64,000 bases of DNA from Rhizopus arrhizus (lineage: Eukaryota > Mucoromycota > Mucoromycetes > Mucorales > Rhizopodaceae): the NCBI GenBank assembly GCA_024220505.1, contig JAKZZE010000005.1, positions 2,068,501 through 2,132,500 of the forward strand, written 5' to 3'. Within the stretch, counting starts at the first letter, position 1, and each line of letters opens with the position of its first letter. The notes beneath the pieces are model-generated. The model was not told the origin of the DNA and did no database searches. It saw only the letters and a list, made by a program, of their open reading frames with translations. Both the position numbers and the translations under genes were made by a program. Positions 35,273 through 46,711 of this stretch are shown here, one piece after another.

Positions 35273-36576
35273 ATGTCAAGTACCAGTAATAGTAAAGTGT
35301 ATTCTGATACAGATTCAGATCAAGGAACACACGTAAAAAAACAATAAAATTAAAAATAGTAAGAAACTAAAATAAATAGGATGTATAGTCTTCTGATTTC
35401 CATGTTGTTCCCTCCACCGCTGAATATGAACAAGAAGAAGATATCAATGAGAAATTAGTGACACCTGAAGATAACATAAAGCAAATAGAATGGCATCCAG
35501 CTTTAGTATTTACAGGGCAAGTCATAAGCAAGCTCTTTTCACCTATCTTTAAAATTCTGTTTGCACCCCAAGCACAAAGAACCTTTGTAAAAAGTTTTGT
35601 GGTCATTGTTCTCGTAGCCTGGGTTTTATTGACGAGTTTTACCGCCTATATTACATTCTATCAACGTTATATACCAAAGAATGCACATGTTGAACCCATC
35701 TATTTTCAATATGAAAAAGACATTCAACCTCAAGGATATGTTCAATTCATACAATCCAATAAGCATGTGGTAAGTTATCATGTGTATGTCTGTGTAAATT
35801 AATAGATGTTACGTTAGCCATTAAGAAGTGATCAAGCTTATGACGTCTCTGTTCAACTTTATGTACCTACTTCAGATACCAATTTTAATCTTGGTAATTT
35901 CATGATTCAAGTTGAACTCTTGTCACAAAATGGTTCTGTACTAGCAAAATCAAGTCGACCTGTAATTTATTTTACTACTAATGCTATTACTTTATAACCT
36001 TTATTTTTTATTTGATATAGACCATATTGAGATACCAATCAAATACTCAACGTATTATCCACGTCTTTTCAAAAGCCATACCTTTATTATTTGGTTGGAC
36101 AGAAGAAAGTCAATATATTAATGTAAATCTCATTGAAGGATTTATTGAAAAAAAGGTAAGAATGCTTTGAATTTAACCATATGTCATATTCAGACACTTG
36201 TAACAGAATAAACCGATGACACATGCAAGAGTTACACTTTCTACTCATCAATTGCAGCTGTATGAAGCTCATCTGAGTGTTGTTGCTGATTTCCGTGGTT
36301 TAAGGTAACAGGATGGATTGAACTATGAAAAATTACTAAAACACTTTGAATAGATACTACATGTACCACAAGCGAATTACAACCGCATTTGTATTCATGA
36401 TCTTGTTTACTGTCATTGAATTGATCTGCGCTTCTATTGCTTGGAGGTCATTTGGAAAGAACCTTTGGGATAAATTACATGATGTTTTCAATGCAGAGGA
36501 AGAACAAGAGCATGTATCAGTAAATACTTCTCCTTCTACTCATACTAATGAAGATGAATATTTGACAGAAGAATAA
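35273..36576 (+). CDS. Seipin-family ER membrane protein
   Basis: Seipin marks ER sites of lipid-droplet formation and forms luminal rings. The gene has about seven exons: MSSTSNSKVYSDTDSDQGTH at 35273-35332, then from 35391 onward, joined by short introns near 35770-35827, 35960-36020, 36154-36211 and 36305-36353. About 340 aa. Features: a cytosolic acidic N-terminus, a first membrane helix (SFVVIVLVAWVLLTSFTAYI), the luminal core with SDQAYDVSVQLYVPTSDTNF, NLGNFMIQVELLSQNG, AKSSRPTILRYQS and ARVTLSTH, and a second membrane helix (TAFVFMILFTVIELICASIA) followed by an acidic tail. This is the seipin order, including the conserved NLG-FM and SRP. Exon borders are approximate, apart from the start and end. 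Confidence 0.9.
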
Positions 36577-37078
36577 AAAAAAGGGGGGATATTTTATTAA
36601 AAAGTATGGTTCTGTACATTAGCATGATATTTGGCAAAAACTGAAATCATGTCAATTTAATTGCGACTAACAAGGACTTTTTATTCATGCTTTTCTTATA
36701 TTCAACATTCACCAAATCAAATCTGATTTACAATGCTTTTTGGCTTGTTATGAACACATAATCATACTGTTTTGTTTTCGACACAGTGAGTGTTAGAATC
36801 AGAAAAACAAAGTTTTTAATCTCCAATCCTACTCGAGAGACACTTTTAATTCGGTCCCTTTCATCACCTTCCTGATGCTTGTCTTTTATAAAAAAACATA
36901 CACATACGAATAAAGACAATACGAAAACAAAACAACATTTGATACCAATGACTTGGTGAAAAAGATCCAAAGTCGAAATATAAATGTTAAAAATAAAGTT
37001 TTGATTAAAAAGCAAACTATACATCATTAAACAAGGATATTGTCATTATCGGGTATATACAATATTTTATTATTGTTT
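36577..37078. other. Intergenic region between convergent genes
   Basis: A 502-bp spacer between the seipin stop and the uS8 stop. AT-rich; nothing recognised. Confidence 0.5.
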
Positions 37079-37691
37079 TTAATAAAAAAAGCCAAGGATA
37101 TTTCCTCCTACATGCTTTTGACGAGCTTCGTTATGATCCATAATACCAGCGGAAGTAGTCAAGACCAAATAACCAAATTGACGAGCAGGCAGCAGGTTGG
37201 CTGTCAATTTTTCGATATCGGTCAACTTGATATTAAAACGAGGAGAGATAACACCACATTTGTTCAAGCGACCAACGAGTTCAATCACAATTTTGCCATT
37301 ACGATGATCATCAATGATTTCAAAGGCACCAATATAGCCTATGCAAAAAAAAAGAAGAGTTAATATACATTCATTTCTACAAAACACAAGAAAATTCTTG
37401 CATCAAAACAAGAGAAATGAAAATAGCTAAATCTTCCGCTGCTATAAAAATCGAGTATTGTGGGAAAGAATAATACAAGATCACTTTACAGCGGATTTAC
37501 ATATATTATATATATACACATATATGTATCGAAAATATAATAAAAAAAAAAAACTTACCATGCTTTTGCATAACAGATAAAAACTTAACAATGACTTTAG
37601 AACAAGGACGAACCATGACTTGGCGTTTGCCTCGTTTTTCAGCATTGTTAATGTTATTCAAACAATCATTCAAAACAGATACTCTAACCAT
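37079..37691 (-). CDS. RPS22: Ribosomal protein uS8 (40S subunit)
   Basis: A core protein of the small cytosolic ribosomal subunit. Exons 37691-37559 and 37338-37079 join to 130 aa, exactly the usual eukaryotic length. Text is near invariant: [100 protein letters not shown], ending HEEARQK-like then GGNILGFFY. The intron is about 220 nt, longer than most here, and contains an alternating AT run near 37500-37525. Confidence 0.97.
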
Positions 37692-37911
37692 TTTACTAAA
37701 GCAATACAAACTTATATGAGTATCGCACCCTCTGCGAGTCATAAAAGTGGTTGCTTCTGTCACGGACAGTAGCCTCCCTTCAAGGGCTTTGTCACGTAAC
37801 CTTCTTTATGTATCTTACCTCTTTATAATATTCGATTTTTAAAAGAAGAAGGAAAAAGTTTTGAAAGAAAAAAAAAATTTTTAATGCTGAGATTTCTCGT
37901 ATTTTTGGGAC
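37692..37911. promoter_or_regulatory. Upstream region of uS8
   Basis: A short upstream region of the uS8 gene, with no specific site recognised, ending at the foldback element. Confidence 0.35.
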
Positions 37912-38950
37912 GGTTTTAGAAAAATTTCAAACTGCTTCCCATCAGAATAGCACATGTTCATGTTGGCATTATTCAGGAAGAAAAGATGACAAAAGATCCT
38001 TTTCCCAAAGTTCAGAGACTAGAAAAAAGAGATTTGCCAGCGCTGTGTCGTACTTTCTTTTTTTGAGGGAAATAACCCCAGCATACGAATCAAAATTTTG
38101 GAGAATGAATAAAGGTTTTGCCAGGTAGAAGGATTTTTTTGAAGGGCTATCGTGTGCATTGGATGTTATCGGCTCAAAGGGTAGTGAACAACTATGAATA
38201 CTGATTGAAACGACGACTACAACTGTGATACCTCTGCGTGATTTTTAGATACGGCTCGCTGTGATACTTGTTGCTCATGAGGCATCAAGTTCATACAGTG
38301 AATGCGTTCTCAATGTACAGTTATTTGGCTTCAGTTTATATTTAAGAGGGCTCAATTCTCTGTATTTATGAGAGGTGTTAAAAACAACACAAAAAGCAGA
38401 TTGTTCTTGTGAAGAATCGATTTGGAAGTATGTTTAGCAGAATTATCATGGATTGTGGACATTTTATAACCTTTTGTGTTTTGTGTATTATCAACTCTTT
38501 CCAAATTTCTCATAAATGCGGATAGATGTCCCTACAGTCTTGCTTTGCGACTGTATTGTCCAGTTTTTTGATGCTTTTCTTGATAAGCTATGTATGATGT
38601 AGAAAATCATAGCAATGAGCTAGGATTGATTAACTGTAAATATATTGTGACGAAATAAGTCAAAATTTTTACATCTATAATATTAAAACAGGGTCTCTTT
38701 GTATTCTAGAACTCAAGAAAAATGAATACGTAACTAAACCATGTGAAGGCCTTGTTATGCCCAGAACACTTCAAGTGTTGTTCGATTGAAATATATAGAA
38801 AAGATAAGACATAAACCTGAGAACTTTCTTTTTCCTAGTCTCTGAGCTTTGGGAAAGGGATCTTTTGTCATCTTTTCCTCCTGAATAATGCCAACATGAA
38901 CATGTGCTATTTTGATGGAAAGCGACTTTAAACAATTCTAGAAATTCAGC
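37912..38950. mobile_element. About 1.04-kb foldback element with long inverted repeats
   Basis: The left arm (about 37912-38030) and the right arm (about 38825-38950) are imperfect reverse complements over some 120 bp. Shared cores include ATAGCACATGTTCATGTTGG, CATTATTCAGGA-GAAAAGATGAC, AAAAGATCC-TTTCCCAAAG and TCAGAGACTAG. The inner 0.8 kb shows only broken coding (for example SLALRLYCPV on plus; KQDCRDIYPHL on minus). Long terminal inverted repeats of this size are typical of foldback or Mutator-like elements. No target duplication could be assigned, because the arms have diverged. Confidence 0.75.
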
Positions 38951-39012
38951 AGCGAGTCTTAGACCAAGCCACATGAACCGTCACAGAAAGAGACCTTTCA
39001 AGCAAATTGACA

Positions 39013-39064
<52 letters not shown>

Positions 39065-39077
39065 ACAAAACCTTAAA
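38951..39077. promoter_or_regulatory. 39-nt T-tract in the leader of the Pescadillo gene
   Basis: Positions 39022-39060 are 39 consecutive T on the coding strand, ending 17 bp before the ATG at 39078. A poly(dA:dT) tract of this length should exclude nucleosomes and mark the core promoter. Confidence 0.55.
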
Positions 39078-40638
39078 ATGGGAAAGCTTATAAAGAAAGG
39101 AACCAAGGGTGCTGCTGCCAACTTTATTACGAGACAACAAGCTTTAAATAAACTTCAAATCTCTCTTGCTGATTTCAGGTATATATTTAAAAGATCTATA
39201 ATCTCTTTTTACTTATTGATAAGATAGACGTCTTTGTATCCTGAAGGGAATCTACCCTCGTGAACCCAAAAACAAAAAGAAAGCCAACAAGGGTAGCACA
39301 GCACCTGCCACATTTTACTATGTGAAAGACATCAAGTACCTCTTGCACGAACCTCTCCTGGTCAAGTTTCGTGAGCACAAGGCATTCACCAAGCGACTCA
39401 ACAAGGTGCTTCACAAGGGCGAATTTGCCGCTGCCAAATCGTTGGAAGAAAACAACAAACCGGTCTACAGCCTGGACCACATTGTCAAAGAGCGATACCC
39501 TTCCTTCATTGACGCTCTCCGTGATCTGGATGATGCGCTCTCGATGCTCTTCTTGTTTGCCATGCTGCCTGCCGATAACAAGATCAAGGCCGATGTCGTC
39601 GCTGACTGTCAAAAGTTGATTGCCGAGTTCCAAGCCTATGTGGTGAAAAGCAAGAGCCTGCGTCGTGTCTTCTTTTCTATCAAAGGAATCTATTACCAAG
39701 CCGAGATCAAGGGACAGACGATCACTTGGGTCGTACCCTATCAGTTCTCTCAAAACATTCCTACCGACGTCGATTTCCGTGTGATGCTGACCTTTTTAGA
39801 ATTCTATCGAACTTTGGTTGGATTTGTGAATTTCAAGTTGTATACTGAACTCAACATGACCTATCCTCCCAAGGTGGATGAAACAGGCGGTTTCCATTTA
39901 GATGAACATATGCCAAAGGGTAACAGACACCAGCAAGAGGAAGAGGAGGAAGAGGAATTGGATGAATTCAAATCTACCGCTCAAGATGAAGAAGACGATA
40001 CGCTGAAAAAGATTCATGCTGCTTCACATGAAGCCGCTGAATTAGGACGTCTGTTTGAAGGACAAAAGTTCTTTTTGTCTCGTGAGACACCTCGTTATGC
40101 ACTTGAATTCATGATTCGATCTTGCGGTGGACAGGTCAGTTGGGACCCTTCAGTCGGTGTCAACCCACCCTTTGCTGAATCAGATGAAAGTATTGGATAT
40201 CAAATCACAGATCGTCCCTCGGTTCGTAACCGTATCTTGTCCCGTAAATATGTTCAACCTCAGTGGGTGGCTGACTGTATCAATGCCAGAAAGATCATTA
40301 AGCCTAGCTTGTATGAACCAGGAGCTGAATTACCCGCTCACTTGTCACCTTTCGTAGAAGCTAAGGCTGGTGATTACGTTCCCAAGACGGGTGTTGAAAG
40401 TGATGCTGAAGAAGAAGAAGTCGAAGAGATCGAAGAGGTCGAAGAAGCTAAACCAAAGAAACGCACAGCTGCCGAAATGGAAGAAGAAGAAGTAAAAGAA
40501 ATGGCAACTGTGATGATGACCAGCAAACAAAAGAAACTTTATACAAAGATGAAGTATGGTATTCAACAAAAGGAAGACGAAAAGGCCAAATTAGAAAACA
40601 AGAGAAAGGCCATCAAGAAAGCAAAGGCTGCCAAATAA
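39078..40638 (+). CDS. NOP7: Pescadillo homologue (ribosome biogenesis)
   Basis: A nucleolar protein of the PeBoW (Nop7-Erb1-Ytm1) complex needed for 27S rRNA processing and 60S assembly. Exons 39078-39178 and 39228-40638 join to 503 aa. The N-terminal Pescadillo domain reads [75 protein letters not shown] and [15 protein letters not shown]. An acidic insert with a Glu run lies near 39936-39960. It is followed by a BRCT domain ([47 protein letters not shown]) and a Lys/Glu-rich coiled C-terminus. Convergent with P5CDH, 164 bp between stops. Confidence 0.97.
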
Positions 40639-40802
40639 ATAGAGTAAATTCATGTTTTGTACATATATTTTATACAATAAAAGCTTTTTTTTTTTAAAAA
40701 AAAAATTCAAGATTAATACTACAAAACAATAAGCATGTTTTATTATAATTTATAATACATTCTTTTTAAAATATGTGCAATGAGAAAAAGATTTTAAATG
40801 AT

Positions 40803-42576
40803 TTAGATAGCATTAGAGGGGTAAGCAAAAGATTCGATAGGAACAAAGTTTTCCTTGATGGAACGAGTAGAGACGAAACGAACCAAGAGAGACCAAGAAC
40901 CAGCCTTATCGTTGGTACCTGAAGCACGTCCACCACCAAAAGGTTGTTGACCGACGACAGCACCAGTACACTTGTCGTTGATATAAAAGTTACCAGCAGT
41001 GTTACGCAACAAGTTGGAACCGGCAACGATAGAAGCACGGTCTTTGGCAAAGAGAGCACCAGTCAAACCATATTCGGTGGTTTCACCGACGAGCTTACAG
41101 GTCTCTTCGAATTTGGCATCTTCATAGACATAGATGGTGACAACAGGACCAAAGATTTCTTCGGTCAAGGTCTTTGTGAACTTGTCTTGAGTGACAATGA
41201 CAGTAGGTTGAACAAAGTAACCGACAGAGTCATCGTATTTACCACCAGCAATGATTTCACAGTGTTCATCAGCAGCAGCATGATCAATGTAGGACTTGAT
41301 CTTGTCAAAAGCAAACTTGTTGATGACAGGACCAGCGAAATGTTGATATTCGTGAACGGGACCTTGAGTGATCTTGGCGTGTTCTTCAGTAATGACCTTT
41401 TTGAATTGAGCAAAGAGGGAGGCAGGCACATAGGCACGAGAACAGGCAGAACACTTTTGACCTTGATATTCAAAGGCAGCACGGATGGTTTGCAAAGCAG
41501 CGTGGTGAACACCAGCTTCATCAAGACCAGGATGGAGCAAGTGGTAGTTCTTGCCACCGGTTTCACCCACGATACGAGGGTAGCTCTTGTACTTGTCAAT
41601 GTTGTTACCGATATCCTTCCACAACTTGCGGAAGACGTGTGTGGAACCAGTGAAGTGAAGAGAAGCAAAGTCAGGGGTAGCAATAGCGTGACCACAGATC
41701 TCGACAGCATCACCAGGGACAAATTGGATGACACCAGCAGGAAGACCGGCTTCGACCAAGATCTCATAGACGAGGTAGTTGGAAAGAACAGCGCTGGGAG
41801 AGGGCTTCCAGAGAACGACGTTACCCATCAAGGCAGGGGCACTAGGCAAGTTACCACCGATGGCAGTGAAGTTGAAGGGAGAAATGGCCAAGACGAAACC
41901 TTCGAGGGCACGGAATTCGGTACGGTTCCAGTTACCAGGAGCGTTCTTGGGAGGTTGTTGAGAATAGATTTCTTCAGCGTACTTACAGTTGAAACGCCAG
42001 AAATCACAAAGCTCAGCAGCAGCATCAATTTCGGCTTGCCAGATGTTTTTACCTTGACCGAGCATGGTAGCAGCCATGACCTTGTATCTATAGAACCGTC
42101 AGTCTTTTTTTTTCTTTATTTATCCTATTCCTATCTTACCTGTATTTAGTAGATAATAAATCAGCAGCCTTCAAAAAGACAGCGATACGATCATTGAAAG
42201 GAAGGGATTCCCACTGAGCCTTTGCGGCCAAAGCACCATCGATGGCCTTTTGAGTGTAGACAGCATCAGCTTGGTGGTACTTGGCAACGACTTGCTTGTG
42301 GTCAGAAGGGTTCAATTGATCAGCAGTCTTGCCGGAATAGATCTTTTCTCCATTAATGACAACAGGGACTTCAACAGGTCCTTGAGACATCAACTCCTTA
42401 ACAGCAGCTTCAAGCTTGGCTCTTTCGGGTGAACCAGGGACGTAGTTGAGCTAAGGTAATTGTTATTAATGCATCCTCCTTTTTCACTCTTCAAACTATA
42501 AGCTTACCATAGGCTCATTTTCAATTTGAGGCAACTTGAAGTGGGCAAGAGAAGGAGTAACAAGACTTTGAGCCAT
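40803..42576 (-). CDS. PUT2: Delta-1-pyrroline-5-carboxylate dehydrogenase
   Basis: Oxidises P5C (glutamate semialdehyde) to glutamate with NAD+, the second step of proline catabolism in mitochondria. Exons 42576-42508, 42450-42140 and 42087-40803 join to 554 aa. Aldehyde dehydrogenase features: LGQGKNIWQAEIDAAAELCD, GFVLAISPFNFTAIGGNLPS, LWKPSPSAVLSNYLVYEILV, FTGSTHVFRKLWKDIG, IVGETGGKNYHLLHPG (catalytic Glu region), GQKCSACSRAYVP (catalytic Cys in GQKCSA), EEIFGPVVTIYVY and the C-terminal PFGGGRASGTNDKAG. C-ending codon bias suggests strong expression. The N-terminus (MAQSLVTPSLAHFKLP) has little positive charge before the mature start, so its mitochondrial presequence is unusually weak. 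Confidence 0.95.
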
Positions 42577-43811
42577 TTTTTTGTTATTGATAATACAGAA
42601 AAAAAGAAGAAAAAAAAAAAAAGAAAAACAAAGAACAAAGCGATCTTTTATAGAAAAGAATGTTTAAAGTCCACTTTTTTTTGTTTGGAGTGTTTCGTTT
42701 GAAATCCGAAGACTGCTACTCCACATCATGTCACACAAATTTTCTCAACGAACCAAATTGAATGTGCGCACAAGTCAATGTGCATACAATAAAATAATAT
42801 TTTTCTGGTTTAAAAACTATTTTTTGCATATTAACCCCATTTCTCAACATGCCATCTACTTTTATAATGACTTGAGCAAGTTTTTAATTCATTTCATAAC
42901 GTATACCCATTCCATTCTTATCATCTGTCAAACAGGTCCATGCAGAGGCATCTGAATTCGGTCCGTGAAATTCCATTATGCAATTTGATTGGTCTTACGC
43001 CGTGAGAAAAATGACCAACTATATTTTGGTTTGAATGATGAGAATCAAGTAAAAAAGAGAGAAAGAAAAAGCCAATTAAAGATGAGTAACTTGTTTGATG
43101 TTCATTTTAGCTTTTTTTTCTAATTGAATCTTTCTTCAAGTCTGTTTATTTGATACTTGTACTAATTGTGACTTCTTTCTAAATAGTAAAAGACTTGATC
43201 TAATCTTATCGGAAATACTAAGACAAGAAAAAAAAACTGTCGTTTCTGGGTTTTGAAAGTGGTTGATAGAAAAAGAGGATCCGTTGTGACCAATTAGAAA
43301 GAAATTGAAGCTTAATTATGTATAATGATTTGCGTTTAAAATTCAAATTTTTAGTCATCCAATCAAGATTTCCGCAGTACATCCAAAACTTTCTATTACC
43401 GTTCAATTTTTTTTTTTGTAAAATGGCCCAAGTATTTTTTTTTTTGTCATTCATCAAAATAAAATAAATAAGATTTGAAATCTTTCTAGTGCTTTTACAT
43501 CAAAAGATATGAAATTTATTGTTATAATGCTTCGTTTAAGCACTATAAAAAAAATTGTGAGAGTGATGGATCTACAATCTACAGTTTTCCACTGTAATTG
43601 TTCTTGCTGTATCTTCAATACAGTCAGCCATAATTTCGTTCTTTGTTAGAGGCGTCTTGCGAACTTTTTGAATTATGAATTAGGACCAAGAGTGAATCAA
43701 CCATAAACAGAAAAAGCATCTAGTCTATTGCCAGATTGTAGGTGTACAGATATGTAAACCAGAATTTTAGTCACTCATTCACTTCTTTATAACTAAAGAT
43801 CAACAAATTGC
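42577..43811. other. Intergenic region, nothing recognised
   Basis: Begins with an A-rich tract at 42600-42625 (T-rich leader on the coding strand of P5CDH). The remaining frames are short and without motifs. Confidence 0.5.
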
Positions 43812-44405
43812 CAGAGGAAGACATGTCCACGGAAATCAAGGAACAGGAACTGTGTACCTGACACTTTGCCCCCTGCAATTCAGCCTTTACTTGATGATCC
43901 GGAAAACAATGTGTATTTCCGGTGGACAGATACCATAGATGATGATGCAAAAGCGTTACCAAAAGAGTCAATCTCTACTGACCGTCCGGATGCAATGATG
44001 TCTTGTCTCGAAGGTGTCCAATATAAAATGACAATTGGTTTTGCAAAAGTTAAACCGGCAGCAGAAAGCGACAACAATTATTCGATTGCTAAAAATCTCA
44101 CTCGTCTCGGTCGGTTTTCCAAGAACGCAATCGATCACAGCAATCTAGAGGCTTGTCTCTCCATGCAATCCGTTGGCCGTACCACTATTTTCTATTTGAC
44201 CAAATTGATGTCTGATGGCCTTTATTTTATGATGGAACTTGCCACACTCGCTATGCCTTCGTCGCTGTCAAACCTCACGCAATATCTTATTCAACCTGAT
44301 GATGTCGTCAAGTTGTTAACGATCTTTGAGCAACATTGCAAGGTTGTGTCACATGATGGACTGGAAGTGCTTACTACGCGCAAACGACTTATCTCGTCTG
44401 ATTAA
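43812..44405 (+). pseudogene. 5'-truncated member of the divergent family seen at 13.7-15.3 kb
   Basis: The open frame is clear from about 43851 (VPDTLPPAIQPLLDDPENNV) to the stop at 44405, about 185 codons, with no good ATG before the conserved text. Blocks: VYFRWTDTIDDDAK, RPDAMMSCLEGVQYKMTIGF, AKVKPA, TTIFYLTKLMSDGLYFMMEL and SLSNLTQYLI. Mucorales relatives that I remember usually have a longer N-terminus and a Gly-x-Glu-Val-Lys string where this one has FAKVK, so a putative acidic residue is replaced. It may be a truncated pseudogene or a short surviving copy. It shares RW, the D-[AG]-[MV]-[MV]-S block and the FA strand with the intact gene at 13746-15261. Function unknown. Confidence 0.5.
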
Positions 44406-45780
44406 AATATCCACCATGTCTTGTCACCTACTCGTACTCGAAAAACCTCCTTGTGCAACTCGTCATAACTTTGTTGCATGATTTGTTGGCTTTCGGTCAT
44501 TTCTTTTTCTTTTCTTCATCCCTTCCTATACATGAATTTCCTCTTTTTTTTTTTATGACAGCACACCATAAAGAAATATGAAATCGGTAAGCTTCTTCTT
44601 CCTTGATTATTTGGCACTGACGCGTGAAAGCTTCGCTTCGCTTTTTGAGAGAAATCGCACTTGTTGCATAAACAACAAGCATTATTAGCGAATAACTTTT
44701 TCGTTGTCATGGCGATATTACTTGATTGTGTCGGGCACTATTTAGGGACAATGAAAATAATTTAAAGTTCGATACGTTAGAACCCAAACATTTTTTTTTT
44801 TTTTTGTGGATTAAAGCTCATTAGAATACACAGTGGTAGCTGTCTTTGAAAACAGAAGACAGAAAAGACTTTTTGATATGCTGTTACTATTTTCTCAACG
44901 GGTGGATTCGAGCTTTTCAAAGGATGGTTTGTATGTTCTCAAAGGGTATTTTTTTTTTTGTTATCTAGATTTGTTTTATATGATGTGATAGTAAATGAAT
45001 CTACTGTATAGGCTCACTATTTAAGTGCCAATCAAATGTGTTTACTGAGAGTTGATACGATAAATATAGATTGACTAATTATGTAGAGGCAACCTTTATT
45101 TTATTTTTTAGCTTAGGAACCTCGATTTACTTAACTATGAATATGAACTTGTTAAAGTAAGCTGAAGAGATAAACCAGTCTATTAATAAGACTGTATTTC
45201 ATTTATGACATATACGAATTTATTTCTTTACTAGCACATGAATAATGGCATGATTTTATTTACCTTATTTATTGATCATCTTCAAGACATTTTCAAAAAG
45301 ACACTGCACAAAAAATTATGAAGAAGCTCTGTTCTATAAACGCTATTCAAAATGCCAACATTACTTTTATTCCAAGCATGTTTAAAAAAGTATGTCTAAG
45401 AATACCAATTTTATTTGTTATTGATAATTAAGTGTACCAAATAATACGCTTTATTTCATTTATCTACTTTTTACCCTATTATTACCAAACATTCCATTTA
45501 CACATTCTATTGTATCAATATAATCAAAATACGTTATTTAATCTGACAATACAGTGGGGCTGGTAATCTAATGTTTAGTAACAAAGAATGAATAAATTCT
45601 GCATACTGCGCAATAGAAATGAAACAGTATGACTTTGATAAAATACTTGAAATATTTGTTTAATAATCTATGAGAAAATAACACTAAAAGATGTTAAATC
45701 GCACTATTTTCAGAAAGTAATGTCGCATTTTACAGCTCTTATTTGTATATAAAAGTGACAAGTTAACGCAATATTTATTC
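44406..45780. other. Intergenic region, nothing recognised
   Basis: AT-rich, with small A/T tracts. The 61-64 codon frames near 44497-44710 have no motif. Confidence 0.45.
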
Positions 45781-46100
45781 TTGAAAACAGTGTACTTTGA
45801 ACCTTGGCAGGTTCGTGCCACGGAATGGATTCAACGTTAATCCCTTGGTATGCAGCTTCAGATTTTCGCCAAGGGAGGCTACCGATTTAAACTGGGAAAG
45901 GGATTCGTAGCTTGAGTTTGTTGTAAAGTTGTTGCTGGGGTTTATCAGTTTAGGAGCAAAGGTTATTGATTTCTGCTTCGGTCTGTTGAAGCTATTGGGT
46001 CAAATGTTTAATTATATCAAAGAGGGTTCATAAGACATTTTGGCTATAATTGATTGTTGATGTAATTTCTTGGAAAGATCAAGTTTGTTCTATGTTCGTC
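45781..46100 (-). pseudogene. Decayed coding relic of unknown family
   Basis: One minus-strand frame reads LQQTEAEINNLCS, stop, TDKPQQQLYNKLKLRIPFPV, stop, then IGSLPWRKSEAAYQGINVES and IPWHEPAKVQSTL. The protein-like composition interrupted only by point stops indicates a former coding exon. The local GC content is higher than the flanks. A second minus-strand frame (46270-46485) lies next to it and may belong to the same relic. Family not recognised. Confidence 0.35.
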
Positions 46101-46556
46101 GGAGACTGAATATGTAATCGTTCTTGGCGTGAATTTTGAATCATATGCTTCATTGATGTTGCTTGAAAGCATTTGCCACAGCTAACATAGCGGAACAAGG
46201 TCTGTAATTGGTCCGATCTAATGGAGTTATGTCATCGAAAGTGATCTTGCTAATTACATTTTGGGCGTATTAAGCGCTTAAGCTCATTACTAAATGTTGA
46301 GAGAAGAAAATTAACTTCCTCTGTGGATAAAAATGGTTTGCTAGTCCCTGAAGATTATTGGGCTCTACGTACATTACTTGATAAAAAATTTCGAAATTGA
46401 GCAATACCTGTTGTAGTTTTATGGCGTAAAAATTTAAGTCGAGTGTTGAATTATTTTTCAAATACAGCCCGAAAATCAATAGCATTCATACAAACCAAAC
46501 AAAGAAAAGAAAAAAAAAAAGGCAGCACCAGAGTACAAATTACACTGCTTATAATG

Positions 46557-46620
<64 letters not shown>
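46557..46620 (+). repeat. 64-nt homopolymer A tract
   Basis: 64 consecutive A upstream of the gene starting at 46712. Such a run is prone to length error in assembly. It may act as a nucleosome-excluding element. Confidence 0.9.
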
Positions 46621-46621
<1 letters not shown>

Positions 46622-46711
46622 ATGGTTCGAATAATGAAAACCCAATCAAGAAGCATATAGTAAAGAATATAAAAGTAGTAAGCCCATCTTTATCCTTTAA
46701 CTTCTTTTTTT

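Noticed and set aside
39196..39753. 185-codon minus-strand open frame over Pescadillo
   Set aside because: Antisense shadow; the sense strand encodes the Pescadillo domain without interruption.
40944..42149. 401-codon plus-strand open frame over P5C dehydrogenase
   Set aside because: It mirrors the codon bias of the minus-strand enzyme, which carries all aldehyde dehydrogenase motifs. The antisense text is compositionally odd (Thr/Val/Asp-rich).
46443..46645. Open frames made of poly-Lys or poly-Phe
   Set aside because: They are only the translation of the 64-nt A tract.
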